Assembly (NCBI RefSeq): GCF_000626715.1
Contig: NZ_AQRA01000006.1
Coordinates: 62,001-126,000 of the forward strand
Origin: Aquimarina atlantica
Lineage (GTDB): Bacteria; Bacteroidota; Bacteroidia; Flavobacteriales; Flavobacteriaceae
Direction of reading: 5' to 3'
Length of the DNA: 64,000 bases
Shown: positions 26,389-35,886 of the stretch, one piece after another
How positions within the stretch are numbered: the first letter of the stretch is position 1
Layout of the letters: every line of letters starts with the position of its first letter
The notes under the pieces: generated by a model
The model's input: the letters and a program-made list of their open reading frames with translations, nothing else
What the model was told of the DNA's origin: nothing
The model's database searches: none
Translations under genes and position numbers: made by a program

Positions 26389-27588
26389 TCAAAAACTCTT
26401 AAATGCTTCAGCATTTCGTACCAGAACAAGAACATCATATCTAAAGATAATTTTCTTAAAGGCATCAGAAAAATTAGCATAAGCAAGTGGCCTTAAAGAA
26501 GCTAAATCCAGTACATAATACTTCTTGGTTATAGTGGGTATAACTGTTTGAATTTCTTCAGGAAAATCTTTACTATTATCAAATGGTGCTACAGGATTAG
26601 GTGAAAAAGGGTTTCCTATAGCAGCTTTTCCGGTTATACCCATCACCATATAATGTAACGAATGCATTTTGTTGGTAATAGCCAATTCACTTGCCATATT
26701 AGAAATATCATAAATATTAGTTCGATTTAATCCTTTTGCCGCATGATTGGCTCCTAGTTTAAAGATTACTTTTGGAGTAGTATTACGATCTTTAGCTTTA
26801 TGATAATAGTTTAAAAAATTACGTTTCATTAATTGACCCCTCGTATTATTATTTTTATAATACTCTTTAGTGATCATATTATAGGCGTATATTTCCTTAG
26901 TTTTCCAGAGTTGTTTTAAAATTTCGATGTCTTTGGCATCAGTAGCTAGTTCCAGCAACGATTTATGTAGAGCTTCGTTATATTTAAAAATATAAGTCGC
27001 TCCGTACTTTTTATTAGCTATAGCGTATTGATAACCCTCGATAGCCTCTTTTTTTAATTCCTGTAGTTTTTCTTTTAAAGGTGTATTGTCTGTAGTAGAA
27101 ATAATATAATCAAAATTAAGACGAAACTGAACCATAAAAGTCTGGTCAATCCCCCAGAGCGTTCCTTTCTTTTTAATTACATTGGTAAACAGATCATAAT
27201 CATCCTCATTATTGTAAAAAGGAATAGCGAAGGGAAACTCTTGATGTAATTTTTTTGCATTACCTATAGGGTCATTAGAAGAGGCTATGGTCGTTATTTT
27301 TTCTGCAGCTATAGCATCTGTCTCTATACAGAGTGTATGATAACCAAATGGTTGTGCAATATTGTATATTGAATTTGTAAAAATCCCCACTTCTTTAATG
27401 CCGTGTTGTTCTCCTACAAATACAAATTGACTATTTTCTAATCGCTGTTTTGTAAAGGATAAAAAGGTATCATCGTTAAAGTCTTCTATCTGAAAACTGT
27501 ACTTTGATAAATCAATTTTATCTTGTGAGTGTATAAATGGGGTAGATAAAAAGATAATACTTATAAATAAAGAAAAAATAATTTTCAT
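26389..27588 (-). CDS. Secreted erythromycin-esterase/ChaN-like fold protein
   Basis: A 399-residue exported protein (signal peptide ending near FIHSQ). The motif series FVFVGEQHGIKE (about 54-65), LCIETD, a central WGIDQ and the C-terminal KLGANHAAKG matches the fold shared by erythromycin esterase-like, ChaN and TraB proteins, in which the two His/Glu sites form the active centre. Activity against macrolides should not be assumed; most such proteins in Bacteroidota have unknown substrates. Confidence 0.7.
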   Translation of the reverse strand: MKIIFSLFISIIFLSTPFIHSQDKIDLSKYSFQIEDFNDDTFLSFTKQRLENSQFVFVGEQHGIKEVGIFTNSIYNIAQPFGYHTLCIETDAIAAEKITTIASSNDPIGNAKKLHQEFPFAIPFYNNEDDYDLFTNVIKKKGTLWGIDQTFMVQFRLNFDYIISTTDNTPLKEKLQELKKEAIEGYQYAIANKKYGATYIFKYNEALHKSLLELATDAKDIEILKQLWKTKEIYAYNMITKEYYKNNNTRGQLMKRNFLNYYHKAKDRNTTPKVIFKLGANHAAKGLNRTNIYDISNMASELAITNKMHSLHYMVMGITGKAAIGNPFSPNPVAPFDNSKDFPEEIQTVIPTITKKYYVLDLASLRPLAYANFSDAFKKIIFRYDVLVLVRNAEAFKSF

Positions 27589-27820
27589 CGCATATTATTT
27601 TGAGATTGATACCTCAAAAATACTTCGTTTGTACAGCGTTTTTTTTAGGAATATTACGAACCCCAATATTATATTCCCGAACTTATTTTTTTGAAAGATA
27701 AACCACATGATATGGGATACGAACATGATAATAGCGTTGCGAAATTGTACAGCAAATTGACTTTTATAAAACAAATTTCATCTTCAATTGCTTATTTTTA
27801 TTAGTGTAAAAAGATTCGAT

Positions 27821-28849
27821 ATGAATATAGAAACACCAAAATTATCTCCGGGATGGCGACTTGTTATCGTTTTTATTGTGGGGATGGTTATGTTTAGTAT
27901 TGTAGCAATTGCATCAAAATTTAGAGAAGCTCCGAGACCAAACTTATTTTTTTTGCTGTTATGGATAGCTATTATTTACTTAAGTTTTGAAGTGATTCAT
28001 CAGCTTCAGAAAAAATTGGTGCGAAAGAATCTAAATTCTATTTGGGTCTTTTTAGGAAGTAGTATAGGAGGGACTGTTAGCTATACCGTCTCTTTTTATT
28101 TTTATAAATGGCTAGATTATTTTATTTTAGGTAGTGAACCTCCTTTGGTACAACATATACTATTTTCTGCTATAAACGGGTTGGCAATTTGTATCATTCT
28201 AGGTCTTATTTTACTAACATACAACTGGAAAAACCAGTACTATATTTCTCATATAGAAAACGAACAGTTTAAAAAGGAAATTATAAAAGCTAATTTATCT
28301 ATTCTAAAAAATCAGCTCGACCCACATTTTATGTTCAATAATTTTAATACCTTATATTACTTAATTGATGAAGATGGGGCATTGGCGCAGAGATTTCTAA
28401 AAAATATAGCATCGGTATACAGGTATATTCTTCAAAACAACGAAAAAGCAATTATACCTATATCACGTGAGTATGAGATGGCTCGACAATATCTTTTACT
28501 TATTGAACAACGTTATAAGACCGCTCTAAAAGTACATGATACTGTAGATTCAACATTTTTTGAGCATAAAAGTGTTCCTCCATTAGTACTACAACAACTT
28601 ATTGAAAATGCGGTAAAACATAATAGAATAGATGAACATTCCCCATTGCACATTTATTTTGAAGTAACAGAAAACTACTTTACAGTTAAAAACAACAATA
28701 ATCCTAAACGTACGTCTGGTACTACCGGAACAGGGTTAGAAAATATTACAAAACGATATGATTTTCTAACCGAGAATAAGGTAATTATTTCGAACACCGA
28801 AGAAGAGTTTATAGTGTCTATACCTTTGTTATCGGCAACCAATGAATGA
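27821..28849 (+). CDS. LytS-family sensor histidine kinase 1
   Basis: A 342-residue sensor kinase. ATG 27821 (MNIETPKLSP) is preferred over an upstream TTG. Four membrane helices (about 15-140) and a short coiled linker lead to the His_kinase domain: LDPHFMFNNFNTLYYL with phospho-acceptor His169, N-box LVLQQLIENAVKHN, and a G-box GTGLENITKRYDFL. It forms an operon with the LytTR response regulator that begins 24 bases later and probably with the AraC-type regulator beyond. The signal is unknown. Confidence 0.93.
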   Translation: MNIETPKLSPGWRLVIVFIVGMVMFSIVAIASKFREAPRPNLFFLLLWIAIIYLSFEVIHQLQKKLVRKNLNSIWVFLGSSIGGTVSYTVSFYFYKWLDYFILGSEPPLVQHILFSAINGLAICIILGLILLTYNWKNQYYISHIENEQFKKEIIKANLSILKNQLDPHFMFNNFNTLYYLIDEDGALAQRFLKNIASVYRYILQNNEKAIIPISREYEMARQYLLLIEQRYKTALKVHDTVDSTFFEHKSVPPLVLQQLIENAVKHNRIDEHSPLHIYFEVTENYFTVKNNNNPKRTSGTTGTGLENITKRYDFLTENKVIISNTEEEFIVSIPLLSATNE

Positions 28850-28873
28850 AACAAATAGTAAAAAACTAAATGT

Positions 28874-29647
28874 GTGAAAATTAAAACTGTCATATTAGAA
28901 GATGAAGCGACAGCAAGGGATCATCTTATAAAATTAATAGCCCGGATCAATACAGATATTTCTGTTATTGCATCAATTTCTACAGTAACAGAAAGTATAG
29001 ATTGGTTTCGATCAAATAAACATCCAGATCTAATTTTTATGGATATTCATCTATCCGATGGGATTTCTTTTGATATATTGAAAGAAGTTACCATCGATGC
29101 TCCTATTATATTTATTACCGCTTATGATGAATATGCCATACGAGCTTTTAAAACAACAGGAATTGACTATCTACTAAAACCCATTAATAAAGAAGATTTA
29201 CAAAACGCATTACAAAAATTCTTTAAAAATCGAGCCAAAGAAGCAGATGAGTGGATTATTAGAAATATAGATGTACTTCAACGTATACAAAAAGAAGAAA
29301 AATCTGAGTACAAAGAACGTTTTTTGTTAAAATCAGGAAATAGCATGACCCCCGTAAAAATAGGTGATATAGCGTATTTTTATCGAGACGAATTGGTTTT
29401 TGCAAAGCTCTCGAACGGAAAATTATTTCCTTTGGATGATTCTTTAAATCAATTACAAAGGATGATTAATCCCAAAGAATTTATTCGATTAAACAGGCAA
29501 CTTTTGGTAAACATAAACGCAATAAAGAAATTAACCCCTTCAAAACCTGGCCAATTATCGGTGCTGTTAACTCCAGAATACCATGATGAAATACATTTGA
29601 GTCCAGAACGATCGAGGTGGTTAAAACTAGTCCTCGACGGAAAATAG
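28874..29647 (+). CDS. LytTR response regulator 1
   Basis: A 257-residue response regulator, partner of the kinase upstream. The receiver domain has acidic residues in ILEDEA (9-11), phospho-acceptor Asp57 in IFMDIHL and Lys102 in DYLLKPI. A LytTR DNA-binding domain at about 150-255 shows FLLKSGNSMTPVKIGDI and FIRLNRQLLVNINAI. The start codon is GTG; the overlapping ATG four bases earlier is out of frame and quickly closed. The DNA target was not identified. Confidence 0.93.
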   Translation: MKIKTVILEDEATARDHLIKLIARINTDISVIASISTVTESIDWFRSNKHPDLIFMDIHLSDGISFDILKEVTIDAPIIFITAYDEYAIRAFKTTGIDYLLKPINKEDLQNALQKFFKNRAKEADEWIIRNIDVLQRIQKEEKSEYKERFLLKSGNSMTPVKIGDIAYFYRDELVFAKLSNGKLFPLDDSLNQLQRMINPKEFIRLNRQLLVNINAIKKLTPSKPGQLSVLLTPEYHDEIHLSPERSRWLKLVLDGK

Positions 29648-29688
29648 GAGATAGATAGAATAAAAAAAGAAAAAGCTATTTTTATATC

Positions 29689-30804
29689 ATGTACCATTGG
29701 AGTGAGATTTTTATTGGGATCCAGCTATGTATTACAATTCAATTAATAGTAGTAGGCACATTAAACATATGTACGAAGAACACAAAAAATGTTTTTTTGG
29801 GTATATACTGCCTTCTTGTTGCTAATGCCCATATAGCTCTTATTTTTAGCGATTTTTTCAAAAAGGAACCTTATATGTATGCCTTTTTTGGAGGATGGAA
29901 AGGATATTTTTACGGGCCGGTTTTATATCTTTATTTAAAATCGTTAAGTAAAAAATGGAATCATAAAAAAGAATGGATTCATTTAATACTTCCGCTTGCT
30001 TTATTTGGATTGTCTCTTTATCGTTATTTTTATATAAGCCAGGAAGATTCAATGATTGTAAGACTAAAAGCAGTGGGGTATTTTTTCTACTGGACCCTAT
30101 TAATTTCTTATTTCGTTTTAGGGATAAAAGAATTTAAACAGCACATAAGAATAAATTTAAAAGAAAAATCAAAAATTAGATTTCAAAGTTTTTATACTAT
30201 AGTAAATACTCATTTATTGTTTACCATTATACCAGGATTTATATTGTTTCTTAGTATATATACCGATGTTAGCGTCATTGATAATTTAACAGAAGCCGTT
30301 GTATTACCTTATTATCAATATTGGGCTGTTCCTATTTATATGCTTCTTTTTATTTTCTTACTCTTTTATGGGGTTACGGAGTTACAATGGGTGAAAAAAT
30401 ATTTTCTAATGGCTTCTATACATCAACCTATACATGATTCTCAAAAAAATGCAGATATTTTTATACATATCAAAGAGTTTTTCTCTGTTAATGAAGTGTT
30501 TAAAAACCCAAACCTTACTATAGACGAATTATCTCTTTCATCGGGCATTACCAAATCTGCAATTCGAACTGTTTTGATCGAAAAAGGATATTCTAGTTTT
30601 ACCGATTTTGTGAACGAATATAGAATTAGAGAATTTAAAAATAATCTGAAAGAAGAAAAGTATAATAATTATGACCTGGTTAGTATTGCTTCATTATCAG
30701 GGTTTAATTCTAAGGCAACATTCTATAGAGTTTTTAAGAAGCATACCGGCATGACTCCCAATGAATATAAAGCAGATATAGTAAGTAATAGATTTCTAGA
30801 ATAG
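29689..30804 (+). CDS. 7TM-AraC family transcriptional regulator
   Basis: A 371-residue regulator with about seven hydrophobic helices in residues 5-250 and an AraC-type double helix-turn-helix domain at about 265-365: NPNLTIDELSLSSGI, then the conserved LVSIASLSGFNSKATFYRVFKKHTG and MTPNEYK. A membrane-bound AraC protein senses at the membrane and binds DNA without a separate kinase. It lies 41 bases after the LytTR regulator, so the three genes probably form one signalling operon. Confidence 0.9.
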   Translation: MYHWSEIFIGIQLCITIQLIVVGTLNICTKNTKNVFLGIYCLLVANAHIALIFSDFFKKEPYMYAFFGGWKGYFYGPVLYLYLKSLSKKWNHKKEWIHLILPLALFGLSLYRYFYISQEDSMIVRLKAVGYFFYWTLLISYFVLGIKEFKQHIRINLKEKSKIRFQSFYTIVNTHLLFTIIPGFILFLSIYTDVSVIDNLTEAVVLPYYQYWAVPIYMLLFIFLLFYGVTELQWVKKYFLMASIHQPIHDSQKNADIFIHIKEFFSVNEVFKNPNLTIDELSLSSGITKSAIRTVLIEKGYSSFTDFVNEYRIREFKNNLKEEKYNNYDLVSIASLSGFNSKATFYRVFKKHTGMTPNEYKADIVSNRFLE

Positions 30805-30815
30805 ATTAAAGAAGT

Positions 30816-33041
30816 TTATCGTATAAAGGTTTTAGAAAATTTGATAATCAGTATTTGATTATCTGTAAATGGCAGTCTGGGTTGCAATGCATTTCTATTC
30901 GTATTAGCATTATGGTTATAGACGATATATAGATCAGTACCTTCTGTTGGGTTATACCTAAATCTAAGATTCCATCCTAACTGGTCACTTCGTGTATCAT
31001 ATTGCACATAAGAGTTTAATGATGTTTTTGAAGATAAATTGAATTTTAACCTCGAAAAATACCTACTTAAATTTAGTTTTCTGGATGTTTCACTAGCATA
31101 CTCTTTAGGAAATCTAAGATTATTATATGTACCTCCTAGTTGAGCTTGAAAGAGTGTACTAAAATCGTAAGAAACGTTATACGACATAGTAAACTGGTTT
31201 CCGCCATAAAATTCTCCTATTTCTGTATCTAATGTAATTTTATATGGTCTTGCATCTCCAGAAATAAAAATGGGATTAAATTTCCACATCTTGTACTGTG
31301 CAGCAGGAATAGTTACTCCTTCTGCGATCTCCCAATCACTATATAGATTATCTTCTTGATAGATAGGGAAAAACATAGTTAAACGATGTCCTTTTTTATG
31401 TATCGCTGTCATGTAAAGGTTCGTTTGAAAAAAATCGTGATTACCAGAATTAGACAACCAGTTTTTTCTGAAATAATGACCTACCGAAAAGAATTGCAAG
31501 AATGAATGATTGGTGTATGATTTTCTCCACCCATGATTTAATGTTAAACGTTTGGTATTGGGTTGAGAAACAAAACCCAATTTGGGATCAAAGTTTTCTG
31601 TGTATTCCCGAAACCTGTATTGTAGCCCAAAACCATTGTTTTTAAAGGTGTTTATTGAAGCACCATACATTGGTTTCCAATTTCCTTTTTCTTTATCAAA
31701 GGTTGTGCCTATTGTTAATTGAGTTCTAACAGTATTAGTTAAACGAATATTTGCGTCTACAGCCATGAGATGATTATGGTCTTCATTACTTAATGAATTG
31801 GTATTGATAAAACCAATATATGATCCTAGTTTTCCTATGTTTTTTTTAATTCGGGTTACACTTTTATTAGCAGAAGCGGCTACTTCATTTACCTCATGTG
31901 TTTGCATTGATAAAATCCCGTATTGCCATTTTGTATTTCCGCCTGTAAATCGAACACCTCCTATGATGGGAATTGAAGCACCATTCTGAATACCGATACG
32001 CCTGGAATGAAATAAACGGTGATCAAATTGGTTAGAGTTAAATATATCAGCATTTTCGAGGAAAAACAGTCGTTTTTCATTTAAAAATATTGGGAAACGA
32101 GAAATATTAACGATTCGATCATCTGCTTCTACCTCTGCAAAATCTGTGTTTAATGTAAAATCTATCGTATGATTTGCATTAGGCTTAAATTTTATATCTA
32201 CTCCCAGATTACTTACTACTTTATCTAATACTTCGTGATCTGCATATTGTTTGCGTTCTAAAATGGTAGTGTTACTTTTATATGCTGTTCCTTCTTCGTT
32301 AATCAGGTTCTCTCTAATGGCATTTGCTTTTATATATGGGGTTATGTACAACGGTTTTGTCACCGGTAAACCTGTAAAACGTATTTCCTGAGCATTGGTA
32401 AAATGATGTAGCGCGTTACCGATATCGATATTTTTGAGATGAGACGTTATTCGTTCATTAATTTCTTTATATTTTACTGTTGCTTTAAATCTCATGATGT
32501 TCTCAGAAGATTTTTCATATCGTAAAGATGAAAACGGAATTCTCATTTCTGTACTCCACCCTTTTTCGGTAATAATAGATTTAACATCCCAAAAGGTGTT
32601 CCACGAAGTATTAAATTCTTCCCCATTACGACTTACTTCCATATCCTGTCGTGCACTCAATGGATTTGTTCTAAAAATGAGTGTATTTATTTTATCATTG
32701 TAAGTGTCGATATGTATTTGAAAATAATCGTCTTTTACCTGGGCTACATCTCTTTCTAGTGTTGTTGCGAATATCTGAGAAGGATCTCTAAAATTAATAA
32801 CCCCACCTACATAAAGATATTCCTTGTCATATAAAATTTTTACCATTACCTGCTCTGATGCAGGTGTGCCTATATTAGGGTCTATTTGCTTAAAGTCAGA
32901 AAATTCTAAAGCATTTCTCCATACGTTTTCTTCTAATTTTCCGTCCAGAATAATAGCATTTTCCCCTAAAGGAACATCAATAATTTCTTGTGCCGATGAT
33001 GCTATACTCACCAGCATACATACAATAAAAATAGACCTCAT
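30816..33041 (-). CDS. Outer-membrane protein with CBM9-like domain and DUF5916 barrel
   Basis: A 741-residue exported protein. After the signal peptide (ending SSAQ), residues about 25-200 form a CBM9-like domain (AIILDGKLEENVWRNA, YVGGVINF, WSTEMRIPFSSLRY). The remainder is a DUF5916 barrel (DFTLNTDFAEVEADD, FFLENADIF, NTRSDQLGWNLRFRYNP). Such proteins are widespread in Bacteroidota outer membranes, with unknown cargo. It is the last gene of a minus-strand operon with an ankyrin-repeat and a beta-propeller protein. The first 13 bases from the G of its ATG are complementary to the end of the preceding gene. Confidence 0.88.
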   Translation of the reverse strand: MRSIFIVCMLVSIASSAQEIIDVPLGENAIILDGKLEENVWRNALEFSDFKQIDPNIGTPASEQVMVKILYDKEYLYVGGVINFRDPSQIFATTLERDVAQVKDDYFQIHIDTYNDKINTLIFRTNPLSARQDMEVSRNGEEFNTSWNTFWDVKSIITEKGWSTEMRIPFSSLRYEKSSENIMRFKATVKYKEINERITSHLKNIDIGNALHHFTNAQEIRFTGLPVTKPLYITPYIKANAIRENLINEEGTAYKSNTTILERKQYADHEVLDKVVSNLGVDIKFKPNANHTIDFTLNTDFAEVEADDRIVNISRFPIFLNEKRLFFLENADIFNSNQFDHRLFHSRRIGIQNGASIPIIGGVRFTGGNTKWQYGILSMQTHEVNEVAASANKSVTRIKKNIGKLGSYIGFINTNSLSNEDHNHLMAVDANIRLTNTVRTQLTIGTTFDKEKGNWKPMYGASINTFKNNGFGLQYRFREYTENFDPKLGFVSQPNTKRLTLNHGWRKSYTNHSFLQFFSVGHYFRKNWLSNSGNHDFFQTNLYMTAIHKKGHRLTMFFPIYQEDNLYSDWEIAEGVTIPAAQYKMWKFNPIFISGDARPYKITLDTEIGEFYGGNQFTMSYNVSYDFSTLFQAQLGGTYNNLRFPKEYASETSRKLNLSRYFSRLKFNLSSKTSLNSYVQYDTRSDQLGWNLRFRYNPTEGTDLYIVYNHNANTNRNALQPRLPFTDNQILIIKFSKTFIR

Positions 33042-33103
33042 TTGATTTTTCTGTTCGTTTTTTGATTGTTTAAAAGAGGTCTATTTTTGTCTTTTTTAGA
33101 CCT
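33027..33103 (-). promoter_or_regulatory. Alternative hairpins over the start codon of the DUF5916 gene
   Basis: On the minus-strand message, AAAAATAGACCTC (33088-33076, the last codons of the ankyrin gene) is perfectly complementary to GAGGTCTATTTTT (33039-33027), which begins with the G of the DUF5916 start codon. A competing upstream AGGTCTA (33103-33097) can pair with the same TAGACCT. The arrangement could couple translation of the two genes. Confidence 0.45.
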
Positions 33104-33573
33104 AAAGATTTTAGATACTCGGCAACTTCTTTTGATTCTTCACCTCCTCGTTCTGCATGATGAAGAAGAGTATACCCATGTGGTCCTTTAGCATGCAGTG
33201 TTCTGGGAGAAAATTCTAGTATCGATTTGATGATGTCGATCTTCCCGAAAAGAGTAGCAGTAAACACATTGGTTTGAGCTCCATGATCTAATAGGTATTG
33301 AGCCAGTTCTTTATATCCAACATGACTTGCGGCTCCCAAACATGTTTCAAAATCCCCACCTCTCCAATCATGTGCAGCATTGATCAGGGTAGGATATTCT
33401 GCTAATAATTCTTTTACGGTTTCCAAACTCTTATGTCCGGCACTAACAAAATGCTGCACTATTTTTTTGTCTAATTGTGGTTTTTTCTGCTCTTGCGAAA
33501 AGATCACATTCGGAGCAGCAATACATAACCCGGTAGTTAACACACCAGTAGTCAAAAATTGTTTTCTGTTCAT
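33070..33573 (-). CDS. Exported ankyrin-repeat protein
   Basis: A 167-residue protein starting at MNRKQFL; an ATG six bases upstream is also in frame. The N-terminus NRKQFLTTGVL followed by a hydrophobic stretch ending near FSQ resembles a signal peptide, possibly Tat-like although the twin arginine is reduced to RK. Residues about 45-165 form three to four ankyrin repeats (KSLETVKELLAEYPTLINAAHDWRGG, GYKELAQYLLDHGAQTN, GYTLLHHAERGG). It is probably cotranscribed with both neighbours (gaps of 24 and 28 bases). Confidence 0.85.
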   Translation of the reverse strand: MNRKQFLTTGVLTTGLCIAAPNVIFSQEQKKPQLDKKIVQHFVSAGHKSLETVKELLAEYPTLINAAHDWRGGDFETCLGAASHVGYKELAQYLLDHGAQTNVFTATLFGKIDIIKSILEFSPRTLHAKGPHGYTLLHHAERGGEESKEVAEYLKSLGLKKTKIDLF

Positions 33574-33597
33574 GATCAAAGTTTTTAAAAGATATTG

Positions 33598-34602
33598 TTA
33601 ATCATCTAGTTTTACTTTTAAAATGGTAGGTTCATATAATTTTTCTATAGCGAACAGTGATCCGTCTTTATTAAAACTTCCGAACTGTGCGTTTGCGATA
33701 TAATACAATTCATTATCGACCAGAACTCCTGTTGTGGGATTGTTCATCATAGGATGATTGTGTTCTAGCAGTACAGTTTTTGTAATTGCATTTTGCTTAG
33801 CATTAAGGACGAATTTTCTAACTGAGTTTTTACCTGGTTGTATACCGATCAAAGAGTTTTTATAAAAGTATAATCCATCTATGCTTTTACTACTATTTGT
33901 ATCTGCATCCTCAAGATATTGTATGTTCTCTTTTTTTTTGGTTTTGATATGAATGCGAGTAATTCCTTCAGCATGTGCTACAAATAAATAAGTTTGGTCG
34001 TCAGAAATGGTAATTCCGTTAGGGTATTTTATTTCAGAAAAACGAGTTAAGACTTTTAGTTCATCTTCATTATTCTGAATGGTATATAGCATAGGGCTCG
34101 AAAACATATGTGTAGCATACAGATTTCCCGATGTATCTAAAACCATATCATTAAAGAAATGCGCTTCTCCCGGGATATCGATCCAATATTTTTTGATGAG
34201 CTTTCCGGTTTGCAAATCATATTTAAAAATCCCGGCAGGACGCCCCTCGTTTTTATCTTTTCTACTATATCCGATAAGATTACTTCCTCCAGAGCTACAT
34301 ACCCATAAGTGTCTTCGTACCGGATCAATTTTCATCCCTATAATCATATGTAAACCGTCTTGTTGTGGTTGTACAAAATCACGATGCGTACCATCTTTGG
34401 ATCGTTTTATAATTTTTCCTTTTCGGGTACTTCCTATATAAAAAGATTTATCTGTGGGATCATAAGCCACGTTCTCGGGCAATAAATCCTTTTCGGGAAT
34501 TGTATAGGCTATAAAACTTTTGTTGAATTGCTCAATTGGTTTTTGCGCAATACCATAAAAACCAAATCCGGTAAAAAGAATGATATAAAAAACTGTTTTC
34601 AT
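33598..34602 (-). CDS. Secreted SMP-30/gluconolactonase-like beta-propeller protein
   Basis: A 334-residue exported protein (signal peptide ending YGIAQ). Blade-like repeats include ENVAYDPTDKSFYIGSTRKGKI, LHMIIGMKIDPVRRHLWVC, FNDMVLDTSGNLYAT, YPNGITISDDQTYLFVAHAEGI and a final VDNELYYIANAQFG. This is the pattern of six-bladed SMP-30/gluconolactonase propellers. Conserved PNGI and NDMVLD match the metal-site regions of that family, but enzymatic activity cannot be asserted. It is the first gene of the three-gene minus operon. Confidence 0.82.
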   Translation of the reverse strand: MKTVFYIILFTGFGFYGIAQKPIEQFNKSFIAYTIPEKDLLPENVAYDPTDKSFYIGSTRKGKIIKRSKDGTHRDFVQPQQDGLHMIIGMKIDPVRRHLWVCSSGGSNLIGYSRKDKNEGRPAGIFKYDLQTGKLIKKYWIDIPGEAHFFNDMVLDTSGNLYATHMFSSPMLYTIQNNEDELKVLTRFSEIKYPNGITISDDQTYLFVAHAEGITRIHIKTKKKENIQYLEDADTNSSKSIDGLYFYKNSLIGIQPGKNSVRKFVLNAKQNAITKTVLLEHNHPMMNNPTTGVLVDNELYYIANAQFGSFNKDGSLFAIEKLYEPTILKVKLDD

Positions 34603-34824
34603 CTATTTTGTTTTAAAAATAAAATATGTGAGGTGGATAATGTTTAGTGTTTTTCTTCTTAAGACGAATGTATTTGATAAAAGAATTGAGAGGATCGATT
34701 TTATATCAAACCCTTCTTTTTTAATGTGTAATTGTATTATACTTATGTGAGTTGATTACACATAAGTAAATGATAGATTTACATAAATTATGAGTTTAGG
34801 TAGGACTGAAAACCAAAAATCATA

Positions 34825-34832
34825 TAGCTTTG
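34825..34832 (+). promoter_or_regulatory. -7 element just ahead of LytS kinase 2
   Basis: TAGCTTTG is a perfect TAnnTTTG match ending six bases before the ATG at 34839, so transcription would start at or next to the start codon. No good -33 element is visible. Confidence 0.4.
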
Positions 34833-34838
34833 TTATTG

Positions 34839-35855
34839 ATGAAGATTAAAAGTATTTGGTTTCATATTGGTTTTTGGATTGTATATACTGCAATATTTAC
34901 TATTGTTGAAGCTAGTTATAAAGGAAAGTATACCGAGGCATTAGCTTTTGAGCTTATGAATATGCCAATGCGTCTTATTATCGTATACTTTAATTATTTT
35001 GTTTTGTTACCCAAACTCTTATTACAAGGCAAAACGGTAAAATACTTTGTATATACAATACTCACATTAATTATCTCAGGATTTGTTCAGCGAATTATTA
35101 ATTATGAGGTGCTATCTATGCTTTATCCAAATATGAAAGATTCTGGATTGTGGTTGCCTTATAAATTTTTACAAGCTTCTATGATCATAGCTTCTCCTTT
35201 AATTTTTATTATAGGAATTTCGGTTATCTGGAAAGTAGCAGAGTTACAAAAGAGGGCCAAAACTCTTGAAAATGAAAAATTGCAATCAGAATTGAAGTAT
35301 CTAAAATCACAGATTAATCCTCATTTTCTTTTTAATACCTTAAATAATATCTATGGTCTGTCTTTAGAAAGCTCTAAAAAAGCTCCAGAACTGATACTTA
35401 AACTATCTGATTTCCTTAGTTTTTCTTTATACGAGAGTTCTCAAAGATTTATTCTTTTAGAAAAAGAAATCAGTTTGTTAAATGATTTTATTGATTTAGA
35501 AAAATCTCGATTTGAAGATAGGGTAGATGTACAGGTTTCTATCCCCGAACATATAGATCCGATATCTATTCCTCCTCTTATTTTGGTGCCATTTGTAGAA
35601 AATGCATTTAAACATAGTTTAAAAAACGAAACCAAAATTGCTCATATAATTGTTAAATTAGAGGTAATAAATAATCAACTAATCTATGAAGTTATAAACT
35701 CGAAACCCGAAGCTACTGTAGAAGATTCTTCACTAAAAGGAATTGGTTTACAAAACATCAAAAAACGATTAGATATCCTATATAATGATCGGTATCAATT
35801 AGATATTAAAGATGAAGAAAGAGTATATACTATTGTATTAAAAATTATGATTTGA
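34839..35855 (+). CDS. LytS-family sensor histidine kinase 2
   Basis: A 338-residue sensor kinase starting at ATG 34839 (MKIKSIWFHIGFWI); three upstream in-frame codons begin with TTG but are unlikely. Four membrane helices (about 5-135) and a coiled segment (KRAKTLENEKLQSELKYL) precede the kinase core. This has INPHFLFNTLNNIYGLSLE with His162, the N-box LVPFVENAFKHSL and the G-box GIGLQNIKKRLDILY. The response regulator starts 31 bases downstream. The promoter appears to give a leaderless or nearly leaderless message. Confidence 0.93.
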   Translation: MKIKSIWFHIGFWIVYTAIFTIVEASYKGKYTEALAFELMNMPMRLIIVYFNYFVLLPKLLLQGKTVKYFVYTILTLIISGFVQRIINYEVLSMLYPNMKDSGLWLPYKFLQASMIIASPLIFIIGISVIWKVAELQKRAKTLENEKLQSELKYLKSQINPHFLFNTLNNIYGLSLESSKKAPELILKLSDFLSFSLYESSQRFILLEKEISLLNDFIDLEKSRFEDRVDVQVSIPEHIDPISIPPLILVPFVENAFKHSLKNETKIAHIIVKLEVINNQLIYEVINSKPEATVEDSSLKGIGLQNIKKRLDILYNDRYQLDIKDEERVYTIVLKIMI

Positions 35856-35886
35856 TAAAGTAGTTGCAAAAAAATAAAAGAGATAG

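Noticed and set aside
26389-27588. Macrolide-resistance erythromycin esterase
   Set aside because: Only the general fold motifs are shared. The protein is secreted and lacks any resistance context, so a resistance call is not justified.
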